In this document: positions 41,797 through 54,900 of the stretch, piece by piece
Position numbering within the stretch: position 1 is the stretch's first letter
How the letters are laid out: each line of letters starts with the position of its first letter
Source of the DNA: Euglena gracilis
Taxonomy: Eukaryota > Euglenida > Euglenophyceae > Euglenales
DNA length: 64,000 nt
NCBI GenBank assembly: GCA_039621445.1
Contig: CP154955.1
Coordinates: forward strand, 49,646,086-49,710,085
Direction of reading: 5' to 3'
Translations under genes and position numbers: made by a program
The notes under the pieces: model-generated
Seen by the model: the letters and a program-made list of their open reading frames with translations, nothing else
Told to the model about the DNA's origin: nothing
The model's database searches: none

Positions 41797-44700
41797 CTGA
41801 TGGGGGGCCCCCGGTCCAATCGCTTGGGTCCATGGCGGAATGCGCAGGTGCGCGCATGCGGGTGTGTTGTGCATGCGTGTGCCTGTCCATACAGCCATAA
41901 CAGCCCGACCCCCACCCACAAAAGGTTGCAGCCCATATGCATTGGACCATGCTGGGTCCGATGTGCGACCGCACGTCAACAAACGCCTCTCACAGTGGAA
42001 CCCTGCCGGAGGTGGGGTTTCCCTCTAATTTCTGGCGCGAAACACCAAAAAAATTTGGACCCCAAAATTGACTTCCCAAAGGTGGGTCTGCCCTCCCCCC
42101 AGGTCCTAAAAAAAAACCTCCAGCGGGTACACAAAAATAATACCTGCTTCCTCATTCTTTTTGTCTAACTCTTGAGCCCCCGCAAACAATAAACCCCCTG
42201 GTTTATTATTTGGACTCTCGAAGTCAGGGTCCGGGGGGGGGGGGAGGTTATTATTTGAGGGGTTTTAGTATTTGGGCAAAAAATTCGAGTCAAAAATGGA
42301 CCCAAAAACCCCTCCGCAGGCTCCAATGGTCACTTTTTTTTGGCATTTTTGGGTTTTTTTTGTTGAAAAAAGGGTTCTTTTTGGCATATTTTCTGCACCA
42401 ATTTCATCCATTTTCCCTTTTTTGATTTTTTTTTGCAACATTTCTGCTGATTTTTTCCTTTTTTTTTTGCTTCCACAACTGCCGCAGGGGGGGGGGGTTA
42501 TTTTTTGGGCAGCCGAAGTCGGTCCTCAGGGGGGGGGGTTATCATCTGGGGGGGGGAGGTTATTATCTGGGGGGGTTTATCCCCTGCCTCAGTCAGATCA
42601 GTCAGAGGGCAATCTGATGGGGCCAGATGGGCACCAGGGGAGGAGAAGGTACCCATGAACTAACGACGCCGCACCTTGTGCACCTTCTCTGTCATCTGTT
42701 ATCCCTCCTGGATGTTCTTGGTGCAGAATAAGGGACCAAACTCGGACTCTGCACATATGCACTCTGCCGATACTCAGCCCGTTCTTCGCACGTACTCCGC
42801 ACGTGTGGTCCCGTTGGCGGAAAATGGTACGGCATTTGCCCGCTGGCATGCCGCCACCCCCCGCGGCCCATTCCCCCATGTGCGGGCCCGGTGGACTGCG
42901 AGGCGGAGGAGGTGGGGGTGGAGACCGTGGCTGTGCCCGCCTTCGCGTCGCTGCGGTTGGCCGCCGGCCGCAGACCGTTCTTGGGCGACGGCCGCACGCC
43001 GTTCCGGCTGCCGGCAGGGGGGCCCCGGCGGCACAAAACATGGGCCGTGGGGGAGGGGGAGACAGTTGCGGACACAACCCGAGGCGATTTCCTACGACTC
43101 GCCCGGGAGCCCCAAGGAGAGGCACCTTTGGGGGTCAATTTTGAGGTGAAATTTTTTTCACGAAAAAAATATATAAAAAGAGCATGCCAAATTGCCCCCC
43201 CCGGTCAGCGATAAAGAGAAAAAATGTGATCCAGCAGCGGACTTGACCTTTGGGATACGAGGTGGTTCCTTTTGGACGTTCTTGGGGCTTCTGTGCCGGC
43301 ATCAGGCACCTATGGTCACTTCCCATTTTGGTGCTCTGGTCGGCCCTGGTCGGCCCTGGTCGGCCCTGGTCGGCAAATAGTCGGCCATAGGTGGGGGTAT
43401 CCTTCACAGAAAAAATGTGAAGGGATGCAATGATTTTCTGAATTGTCTCGCCAAGATCAAAAGGAAATGCCCCATAAAGCCTCCATCGGCTCCCCAAAAG
43501 CAACCAAAATGACCTAAAATGGCTTGAAATAACCAAAAATGACCCCCCAACAAAATCCACAAAAGATTGTGAAAAATGACCCAAAATTACCAAAAGGGCG
43601 CAAAATGGCCAAAATTCCATAAAAAATGCTCAGATTGACCCAAATTATTTATATTTGCCCAATATTTGCCCAATCAGTGACAAATAGCCCCCAAATTAGC
43701 AAAAACTGATCCATAATGGCCAAAATGGGTGTAAAACTGGAATTTGTGAGAAAATTATCCAAAAATGGGTTTAGTTCTTCAAAATATACAAAAAAAATGC
43801 CAGCATCGCCCAGCATCGCCCAGCAACACCCTGCATCGCCCAGCAACACCCTGCATCGCCCAGCGTCGGAACCCCACCTCTGGTCTCCAAAAATCCAGCA
43901 TCACCCAGCATCGCCCTGCATCGCCCAGCATCATCAGAGGTGCTTGTTCCAGAGGGAAAGCTGCCGAATTCCTTCAGCCATTCCCCTTCGGTCGGCCAAC
44001 CACATGCAAGTCGGCCCTGGTCGGCCCTGGTCGGCCCTGGTCGGTATGGGGGTCCTGATAGTGGCCCTGGTCGGCCCTGGTGGGGGTCGGTAGGTGCCTG
44101 GGGCATGGTGGTTTGCGCCAGAACATACCAGGGCGTCGCTATCCCCCAGGTGGTGGGCGCCAAAGTCTCAAAGACTGAGGATTTGAAAGGCTGGCTGGAA
44201 AACAGGCTTCTGGCAGACCCCCCCCCCCCCGATTGGGTCCCCTAGCTGGGAAAAGGCCCGGCCTGGGGCTAATCCAGACACCAAAATATCGAAACTGCAA
44301 ATTATGCAAAAATATCCGTTTCGTGACTTGGAATTTGACTGGGGCAGCCCGTATTCGACCCATTTGACCATTCGACCCATTTTTGCCTTATCTTGGCCGA
44401 CCGGTTGCATCCACCAAAGCAGAAATAGATGGTCGTCCAGCCGACTGTCAAGAGAGCACTGAGACTCGACGATGGGGAGAGGGGAGTCTGAGGCTGGGAA
44501 AAGCCCCCCCCCCCCCTGTACCCTGGCGAGTGGGATCCCCTTTGGCTTCAGCGACGCCCTGATTCACCCGATGTTGAGGAAAGTTGAATAGGGGTTGGCC
44601 CTCTCCCCCGTTCAGGAGGTGGGAGGTGGAATGGGGCTGAACGAAAAACTGCGAACTTTGACCTTAAAATCAGTCACCTGGAAAAGCGGGGGGACCCAGC

Positions 44701-47700
44701 AGGATGGGGGGGGGGGCTGCTGTGCTTATTGTGCCCCCCCCACCTGTCCGCTCAAACCTCATCTTCCACAGTGCGCCCGGTGCGCCTACAGTGCGAGAAG
44801 CGAACTTAGATCGGCCATAAACTGAGAATCAGCTTCAATGCGCCCAAGGCGAGGCTGTTCAGGCCCCCTGGAACCCCCCCCAGGTCGGGGGATCCCTGGG
44901 CAGGGGGTGCAGTGTTGTTGCCGCTACTGCTGTACGCCAGCTCCTCTGCATCCTGTGAGAGCTGCGGGGAGACGCTGGCAGGCCCCCAACCCCAGAGAGG
45001 GCTGGTACACCACCAGAAAAAGAACCGCAAATTCTTTGCCAAAAGTTGATTGCGGAAACAGACCAGAGTGGGGTGACTTCTGGAGACGTGAGAAACCCAA
45101 CCCCCCCCCACAATCCCTCTCCACTCCCTCATCCCTCACCATCGGCCAGGGCCTCGGTGTTTCACCGCATCGACCCCAGGAATTGTTTGTTTGCTGCATC
45201 CGAATTCTCAGACTGAGCAACGAGTTGAACAACGCGTTGGGGAGAGAATGCCACAGACACATAATTCATCCGTCTTGCCTCCTCGACAACCAGATGCGAA
45301 ATAATTTGAGAATATTTTTTACCGATCCACAATGCTCCAGTTCAGGGATCTGCTGTAGAAACATATTTCTTGAGGATTGAAATGCAAACAAACTCAGAAA
45401 TTGACCAGTCTTTGCCGAAACATGGCCATCTTTTTGGACCTTCTTCGGCATGGCTTGCAACTCATCCATGGGCCGTTGCCCATCCACCCAAAAGCCAAAA
45501 AGCGAAAGAAAATTTTGACCTGAAAATGGTTGCCCCCAGAAATATGGGAAGGCCTGGTGGAGGACCCCACTCACCACCCACTCAGACCCATAGGATTTCG
45601 GGGATTCCCGCACAGCCCAGCCCGTGGGTCATTGCAGTCGTTGGGCTGATCTTGACCAACCCCGGGGGGGGGGGGCTCTGGAGTGCCTGCCCAGGCAGGC
45701 ATCACCCCACATGGGGGGGTCGTGCCTGCCCGGTCGTGGGCAGGAATATGCCCAACACTGGGTTTTTCGGCGTCGGAATGCCCGTGCAGAGTACCCAGGC
45801 ACTTTTGGCTGTGTGCCCCCTCCCCTGGGTCGGAGGTGGCTGCTTCCTTGGAGTGCCTGCCCAAGCTGGCACCCCCTCCTGGGGTTGGTGTAACTCAAAA
45901 TTCAATTTCAACTCAAAATTAAAATTCCAGCTTGGCTACCATCTTCACAAGCAAAGCAATCCCTGCCCGAATTGCACGGGTTTGGTGAGGAAGGAGTGGT
46001 GGAGGAGGTCCGCCGCCATGGGCCGTAGTTGCACGTCGCGTTGGAAGCAGAGGTCCAGGAAGTCCCGCAGGTCGGGGTGTTGGTCCACTGGGAGGGGGTG
46101 TGGGGGGCAAAGGGGGGGGGGGGGCGTGAGGCGGCTGCCTGGAAAGGGGCCATTTCTGGGCTTCCGTTTTGTCGGTGGACAGGGCCGGGGGGGGGGGGAG
46201 TTGCAGGGGGGATTTGCAACAAGGCCTCAAACTGTGCAATGCAAAAAAAACAACAAAAAAAAGCAAAAAATGCACGTTTGTTGCATGTAAATTCCCTTAG
46301 GAGCTCCCTGGGGCTGTCCACTTTTTTTTGCTGGAGAGGACTTACAAATTCTTCCTCTAAAAATGCCAGACCGAAAAGAATGTGGTGCAAACCTGCAAAA
46401 TGACATCCCCAGCCAACCCAATTGCATCCAAGTGGTCCAAAAATGTGCATATGATGTGCAATGTGCACAACTCGGACAACTTCCAGTTGTTGAAGTTGTC
46501 CAAATTGTCTGGTAGTGGAGCAATTTGCCTGTGCAATTGCCTGAAAAGAAATTGGAAAAGCAAACATGAAAAAAATGCGACTTTTCACAATTTTCTCATT
46601 GTGCAAAAGATGTGAATTAGGCAAAAAAAATGTTTTGGATTGTACAAAAAAATGAAAATTATACAACTTGAATATTTTCCCCTCCCCTGGGATTTGGTTG
46701 TTCTATCAGATGTTGGAATTTATGATGGTTTTGCGAATTTGCGGATAATTTGGGCTTCCTTCTTTCAATCCAATCGCCTGTTTTGAGTTCCTTGACAAAA
46801 GGTGGGCAGTAGTTTGCGGTCGATTCAGATCATTTTCTGTCACAATGGACCATTTCGGGATGTCCAATTCCAATGGCCATTTCGGCCGGACTACTCAGGG
46901 TCTGGAGACTCCCCACCGGCCCCTTGACCTGCCTGGCTTGTTCGCCTGGAGGAGTCTCCGTGGAGCCTCGACTCTGCAATACATTGTGGGGATTCAGTGG
47001 CAATTTTTTTTTTGGCACCCCCTCCCCCAATGGGACGATTTTGGGGAGTCTTCTCTGACCTCTTTTCCTGGATAAAAATAAACACTCTGAATTTTTTTTG
47101 CTCATCATTTCCCTGGAGTCTCAGAAGCGTCAGAGAAGAAAACAAGAGATGTGAATTCTGGACATGGGAAAAACTTGGCAGGATTTGGTTCCATGCCGCA
47201 CCTCCTCTTCCTTGTGGCAGGGGAGGGCGGGCACACCAATGTCCTTCGGGATGTTGGGGGGCGGCCCAGTTGAGTTGGCGATGTGGTAGATGGCCTGCCA
47301 CATCGAGTCGAACTCGGGCCAGGGCGGTTTGGGGCCAAGCCGCTGTCAAACGGCCCCCAAGCACACAGGGCTTTTATCCCTTTTGAGAGTTGCTTTGGGC
47401 GAAAAGAATTCCGGTTGAAGGTTTTCTTTTCCTTCGGCATTCTTCCACGCGATGCAATTCACTTCGAACTTTGAACTCCGCACCGTTTTAATACTATCTC
47501 ATCATTGTGGTGTCTGGCATTGGCAATGGGGTAAACTACCATTTCCCCCCATTCCTCTTTGTACCCGCCCCCCCCCCCCTTCAACACCGACCAACCGAGT
47601 TCTGACAACCCCGGTCAGAACATTCAGGGGTCATTCACACCCCCTGACCTGCAACCCCTGAGCAGGGTGGAAGGCAATTCCTGAAATATAATCCCTGACC

Positions 47701-48880
47701 AGGGGGTGGTCGGGAAATAGGGGTGGTCGGTTGGCACGGGGGCACATAATGAATACAACAAGAGGGTGGGGGGGTGAAAATTTCTGTGAGGTGGACAATA
47801 CAGACTGCTTGTTGGGAGTTTTTGGGCTTCCAGAGAAACTGTCCCCCCTGACCGCTCAGCCGGCACCAGGAACCCTAACAGTTGCAGGGGGCGGGGGCAG
47901 AGCAACTCCGGCGCAACGCAACACCGGCTTGCATAGCAGTCAGCATCTCGACGATGGTGCAGCCCACCGACCAGATGTCCGCCTTGAACCCGTACCCCTG
48001 TTTGGCAGGCGACAGAAGACAGACCGAAAATGCTACTCTGGGATGACCTTCGATGAATGATCGTTGGGGAATGATCTGCCGAGGGGGGGGGATGGTTTCT
48101 CAGACATCCCGGCGGGATTCCCTCCTTGTGGGAGGCGCACAACAACGCTGGGGAAATGAACCATAGCTGAACTGCACTTGCCCCATGCAGGTTTAGATAA
48201 ATATTTGGATTCTGGTGCCCTCTCGCTTTCCTCCTCTTGGACACCTTGATGCATCTGGCACAATCCGTGACAGCCGTCCCATATTAATATTATATATTAT
48301 ACGTTAATATTAGATATTATTATTATTATTATTATTATTATTTATACTGGTAATAATTTAAATATCAATATCAATGCTGCTGCTGCTGCTGCTGTTGTTG
48401 TTATTGTTGTTATTGTTATTGTTGTTGTTGTTGTTGTTGTTGTTCCACCCCCAGGCTTGCTGGGGCCACACCTGCTCATTCGTGATCACCTCCGGCGCCA
48501 TCCAGTACGGCGTCCCCACCATGGTGTTGCAGCCCCGCCAGGCCTCCCCTCACGCGCACGGGGGCCGCCACACTGTACGGAGTCAGCTGATGCCGCTCGG
48601 GCTGACTTATCACCTCCCGCTGGTGGACCTGACAACCCCAGGGGATACTGCTGGAGTCCAGGTGGAAAGCCGAGGGAAGCACGGGAAAAAACCTGCAGAA
48701 AACTGCCGGGGGGGAATCTTTCTGGAAAAGAAATGGATTGAGTCTTAAAAACAAAACATAAAGAAGAGCAATCTTTCTTGATAAACAAGGCACCGTGAAA
48801 CTGCCAAGTGGGGACAATTCATGCACACGCACGCACACACGCACGCACGCACACACACACACACACACACACACATGCAC

Positions 48881-48944
<64 letters not shown>

Positions 48945-51900
48945 CATGCACGCGCGCGCGTGCCCACACACAACAGGGGTAAATTCTTTGTGGGGGGTTA
49001 ATAAGCCGGGGGGTTTACCAATTATTTGTGTCTGTGGGGAGGCCGGGTTGTGCCCCAGTGCCAGCCGGCCCCTCTGTGGTCTCGTGAAGAGCACTGTGCC
49101 AGCGGCCAGTTTTCTTTCTTCCTTTCCTTTCCATTCCTTTCCCAAAACCAGACAGTGAGCCGCAGGGCGGTCAATAAGGAAATAACAAAAAAAAACCTCT
49201 GCTGTCCCAGCACATTCAACTAAAAATCAACAGGGGAAAATGGACAAAAAATTAAATTTTTTTGGCGAAAACAGGCCGACATCGGGGGGGGGGGATGATT
49301 TCTGGCATCCCAAGACACTACCAAACCAGCCAAAAAAGGCAAAACATGCAATTTGAAACCTTTTGATTTTCGACCCCATTCAACCCCTGGATCAGCCCTT
49401 GGTTGGCCTTTTGGCCCAGAAGGAAGGTTTTAAAAAAAATAAAAAAAACCTTTCCTGCTGCCCTCATAAGCCAACCCTGAATGGCGTCGTTGTGGGGGTT
49501 GCATTGCTGCAGAACCTTGTAATATTCATACGATTTGAACATTTTATGCATTTATCTGTCTTGTTAGAGAAAAATGCCAATGATTGTCCAAAGCAGGCGC
49601 TGTCTTGCATAACCAATAATTTTGCAAAATGAAAAAAAAATTACGCGGAAGAGATGAAAATCTTCTCCGTCTTCTCAGCAGAAAAGGTGTGCAGCCCCCA
49701 GGGAGCTCCTAAAGGAATTTACATGCCGCTCCTCCCCCCCCCCCCCGCTGACTATCCATTTTGAATTTCTCTTTTTTTTGGCACTTCTTGTGCAAAGATG
49801 CAGCAATGGTACGGTCCCAACCCCTGGGGGTCTCAAATGCCTGCCCACACGCACAGACTCTCACCACTCAAAGCCATCACTGCGTAACGATCGGATGGGC
49901 GGCAGGATAAAGGGGGGCCTGTTCCGTGGGACTTGCTGCAGAGGGCGTCCAGTTTCTTGGAGCACCCGAAATCGGCCAGCTTGATGGTGCCGTCGTTGTC
50001 GAGGAGGATGTTGTCCCCTGAGGACGGCAACGCACTCCTCCGGAATTAAACGTTTTTTAACCCCCCCCCAGGGTACCGAGGTTGAGAGACGAGGAGGGTC
50101 CGGATCTCACGGAGGGGGTCGCCCCCATACAAAAAAGCAAAAAGAAAAACCCCCAAAAATGCCAAAAATGTTTCGTTTTTTTTTTATTTTGGAAGGGGGG
50201 CTTTTGAAAAACCCAAAATCACGTTTTTGGCCAGTTTTATTCGAAAAAAACAGGGGGGATCTAACGCCCCCCCCCCCCCCCGAGTCCAACCCGCCTCCCC
50301 CCTGTGCAAAACCACACTCACCTAATACCTTCTCCCCCACCCCGGTCACGCATGTCAAAGCTGACTTTTGTTTCACACCGGGGGCCCTAAAAAGTCATCT
50401 GTGATTTTTTGTGACCTTTTGTGGATTGTTGTTGTTTTGTTGTGTTTCGGAAACATGGTCGGGTTTGCCCCCCTTGTTCAATTTCCAACTATCTCAACTG
50501 AAATGGTGTGTGTATATTATCTGCCACCCCATGCCATCTGAGTGTTGGCGCACATCATGTCCAAGCCAGAGTTGCAACCATGCCATTTTTTTTTACCGAC
50601 CAGGGGTTTTCTCAAGGGTCCCCCTGCGTGCACGTGGCTGTTTATTTGGTGCCTTTAATCCCTTCTTCTGGCCTGGCGCTGTTGTTCGCCTCTGGCCCTT
50701 TTTGTCCGTGTGCGTGGAGGTGGCCGGAGCCTGGCGGGACTTACCTTGTTTACGATGCCGGCCACCAAGCCCCCGCCAGGCACATACTCTTTTCTTAAGG
50801 ACCCCCAGTTCCCAAAGGGGGGGGGGTCCCACGGGCCGGCTGAAAAAAGGCGTTGACTGGGAAAAAGGTGCTGGCTGGACCTTCCCCCCAGGGAGTGGGG
50901 GGGGGTCCAGGGGGGCCCGGCAGGTACCCAAAAAGATGCCCCCAAAAGCCCAAATCCACCTGGGTTGGCATCTTCAGCCAATATCTTGAAGTGAAAACAA
51001 AAAAAGAACGACCCGAAAAAGCCAGCTTTTGGCCTGTTTTCTTTTGAAAGTTTTTGGTGCTTTGCGCCGAATTTTTTTTCCGGTCCAGCCCGGCTTTGGG
51101 GGGCTTGCCCGAACTTTGTTTCAGGGGGGGTTAATGTCTGACTGGTTTTCCGGAGAAAAGTGAGTGACTGGTTTTTGGAAGAGTGAAAATGACCTCCCCC
51201 TCCCCCCTGGTTTTCTAAGCGAGACGGGTAGGGTATGGGGATAGGGGGGAGGTCCAGCCAGCCAGCACTTTCTTCCCCGGGCTCCCAGCGACCCTCCCCC
51301 CTCCCCCCCCCATGGTCGAAGAAAAGCCAAAAAAAATCCGGTGCACTTGGCGCCAGGTCACTTTAGTGGTTTTTTGCCGACCCCCCCCCCCCCGGATTCA
51401 GGACAAAAACCAGTCAGTCACCCCGAAACACCAGTCACCCCTGGGCAGGGCAGAAAGGGAAGGCCTGGTGGGGGGGGTCGCCCCCCCACCCACCACAACA
51501 TTTTCACAGATTTGTGAACAATTTTTTTTTCCTGGCGCCGAAGGCACCGGGAAATTTTTTGGGCCGAAAATTGGTGCTCCCGAAATACAGGAGGTGGTGG
51601 GGGGGGGGGTGGCAGCAGGGGTTTTCTTGACGACCCCGGAGGGGGGGGGGTCCAGCGGGCCGGCTGGAAAAAGGTGCTGGCTGGGGCAGGGGGTCCAGGG
51701 GGGGGGGGTCCAGCCGGTTGGGTGCTGGACCTGCCGGGTGCCCCCAAAAAAATGCCCGCAAAAGCCCACATCCAGCTGGGTTGGCACTTTTCAGCCAATT
51801 TTGGAGGTGAAAACCCCAAAACCACCCAAAACTGCCATTTTTTGGCCATTTTTGACCCGTGTTTCAAAATTTTCGGCGCTTTGCGCTAAATTTTTTTTTT

Positions 51901-54900
51901 TGGTCCAGCTTGGCCTTGCCAGGCTGGCCAGAACTTTATTTCAGCGGACCTGGGGGGAGGGGGCCCGCAGCCCGGCTGGGAGGTGCTGGCTGAAAAAAAG
52001 GTGCTGGCTGGCCGGACCTCCACCCCCCCCTGGGGGGTGGGGTCCCCTCTGAGTAAAGAAAACCCCTGGTTGGTGGCCAGTGCATCTGTCACGCTGGCCC
52101 CAACCAAATTTTCCGTTTTCAACAACAGGACCGGAGCAGGGCTGCATATGCAAAGGCCCGGTGGGGGGGAATTCCTTTGGCGCCGAAGGATAACTTGACC
52201 AAAAACCGAGTGGAAAACCAGCAAAACGGTGGTTGGGGAGCCCCCCCCCCCCCCCGGGGGTCGACCCCGTTCAGCCGTGGGGGATAGCAGGCTGGGCCAG
52301 CCTCATACCCTTGATGTCGCGGTGGACGATGCCATGCTGATGCAGGTACTCCAGCCCCTCCAAGATCTGCCGGGTGATGGACCGAACCGTGGGCACGGGG
52401 AGGGTGTTGAACTTCCGGGTCACTTGGGCTCAGGCCCGGTTCAGGATGCTGAGCTGGACGTCACTTTGTTTTCGACAGTTGCGTTGTGGAAGATGGCACT
52501 GGTTGTGTGAAAAAAAAAAACTGTTGTGCGTTGCATTATTATACTTCAAATGCATTCCATAAAAATATATATAGCATCATATATTTCACATCACATTTCA
52601 TATTTGTATTTTGTTTACTGATCACAGAAACCTCACACAAATGCCAATATGACGAGGTGGTAAAGTATGGTCCAAATGGTATGACGCACTGTCGGTCCAG
52701 TGGATACTTCCGGAGTCTCCGGGATTCTTCTGAAGTTGTTGTTACGCTGGAGGGTTGTGGAGCAAGGTGTGGGGTCATGTTGAGAACAGGGTTTTTTTTT
52801 TAAGACCGGGGGGGTCCCCCCACCCACCCACCCCCTGGGGGGGGTCCCGGGGGACCCACAAAAAAATGGCCGAAAAATCACGAAAAGTGCTAAAAATAGC
52901 ACTTTTCAAAAATTTTAGGTGCTTTCGCGCGGAAAGTATACCCCCCCCTCTGGGGGACCCCCACGGGGGGTCCCCCCCTCTGGGGGACCCCCCGGGGGGG
53001 GGGGGGCGCGGGGGGACCCACCCACCCTATCCCCCTCCCCCCCCGGGGGTCCACGACTAAAAAAAACCCTTGGTTGAGAATAAGGTTAAGATTACAATCT
53101 CGTAGAAATTTCGGACTTAACTCACGTCTCAGTTTTCAGTCAGATTTCAGATTTCAGTCAAAAAATTAATCATAATTTCAAGCAGTGCTGCAAGCCCAAC
53201 ACTGCGGGGCCCCTCCCGGAGTGAGCGGGAGGGCATTAGCTGATGTCACAGATTGCAACTGTAATGGTCCTATTTACCTATGAAACGTGGTACATCTAAA
53301 TTGATGTGTTTGGCTGGATTCAATTCCTTGTTTCATTATGTGCTCCAATTTCGGGAAAAAAAAGAGCAGGCTGAACTTTGACCAAACCCTGGGAGTGATG
53401 GGCAGAAATTGCCCCAAAATTGGCCTTTTCAGGCTTTCTGGTACCTTCGGTGCTGGAGTGCCTGGGGCAGTGCCCATGCACCATTGGCCATGTGCCCCCT
53501 TCCCGGGAGTTGGAGGCGGACCCCAAGGGGTGGGGCCCGCCGCGCCCGAAAATTCAGCCTGAAACGGAATGGAGAACAGAATTCAGAACTACCCCCCCCC
53601 CCCAAATAAGACCCCCCCCCAAAATAACACCCCCCTGGGCCAATCGAGCAAAAATCCAAAAATAGGACCCCCCCATAAATAAGACCCCCCCTGACGGCGC
53701 GAAACGCCGGGGACGGTGAAAATTCTCCTGAACAAATACCAAAAACCCCAATTTCATACACAAAAATGATTAAATTTCAAAAGTTTTCAAATTTTTGTGG
53801 TGCAAAAAAAAATGGTAAATATCAATTTACACCAATTTACACATGGTGCGAAGCGCCGAAGGAGAAATTTTAGTGCTCTTGGGAACCTGTTTCCAGGCCC
53901 GGGTTGGTCAAGAAAAAATCCAAAAATAAGACCCCCCCTGGAGGCTTCCAGCAACGGACCCAAAAATAAGACCCGGGTCTTATTTTGGGGGGGTTATGTA
54001 TATTTTATAACCCCCCCAAATAACACCCCCCCCGGTGTGTTATTTGGGCACCCGAACTGGGGCCCCAAGGGGGGGGTGTGTTATTTGGGGGGGTGCTATT
54101 TTTACATGCAAAACCAAAGGAAAACAGGGGGGGTGTTATTTGGGCGCTCGAAATCGGCTCCCGAGGGGGGTGTGTTATTTGGGGGGGTGTTATTTGGGAG
54201 GGGGGTTTACTTCCGTATGTAAATTTCATAAATTGATATTTTAGAGAGAATCTTATTTTAAGAAACTGTTATTAAAAACAAAATGTTGCTAATTTTGTTC
54301 TATTTGTGATGCATAATATTTAATTACCTTTATAAATGATAAAAATTAAAAAAACAATTCATTAACAAACTCCACAGGAAACAATCAATCATAAAACTTT
54401 AAAAAATAAAACAAAAATATTTTCAGATTTACTCATATTTAACTAAATTGATTATGAAATATTAATATAATAATAAAAGTAGAAGGTGAGTGGTCGTCTG
54501 ATGCATGCAGCGCCTGCTCGGGAAACGGTGCCTTGCGGGACGTACTCCACGAACATGTTCAGGATGTTCATGTCGGGAAGGAACTCGGGTGGCAGGCGCC
54601 TCCTTTGCCGCCAATCACGGGGAACACCGTGATTGGCGGGAAACATCGGCAAGAAGGGTGGAGGAACGGACACAACCGTGACGCCACGCTGGATGCAAGC
54701 TGCCCCCCCCTCAACCAACCACAAAGGGTTCAGTTAATACCCTGCCCCGGGGGGGGGGGGGGGGTGAGGTCGGGGCTAAAATTTTGGACTGGCCCGAACC
54801 CCCTGGGGGATCCCAGGCTGACCTGAGCTGGGCTTCTCACCCAATACGAAAGATTTAAAAAACCCAACGTGAGAGATGCTCTATTTCAAAAAAAAAAGGC

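Larger units (their letters stand above)
50018..52308 (-). other. Kinase intron filled with CAGGGG-family repeats
   Basis: 2.3 kb. It holds a CAGGGGTTTTCTCAAGGG end at 50601, the captured kinase-like fragment 50635-50790, a related body at about 50790-51130 and a fuller copy at 51616-52068. Confidence 0.6.

Noticed and set aside
42803-43144. Plus-strand ORF rich in Gly/Arg
   Set aside because: Antisense of a G+C-rich stretch whose minus-strand frame looks more protein-like; neither is proven.
39030-44100. CRISPR-like spaced repeats
   Set aside because: The 10-bp units are directly tandem with no unique spacers and belong to hAT-like elements of a eukaryote.
48795-49158. ORFs rich in His-Thr or Cys-Val
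   Set aside because: Translated (CA)n/(GCAC)n microsatellite.
51312-52052. 246-codon plus-strand ORF
   Set aside because: Runs through poly-G/poly-C repeats of the CAGGGG family; composition is low complexity and the frame is antisense to the kinase gene intron.
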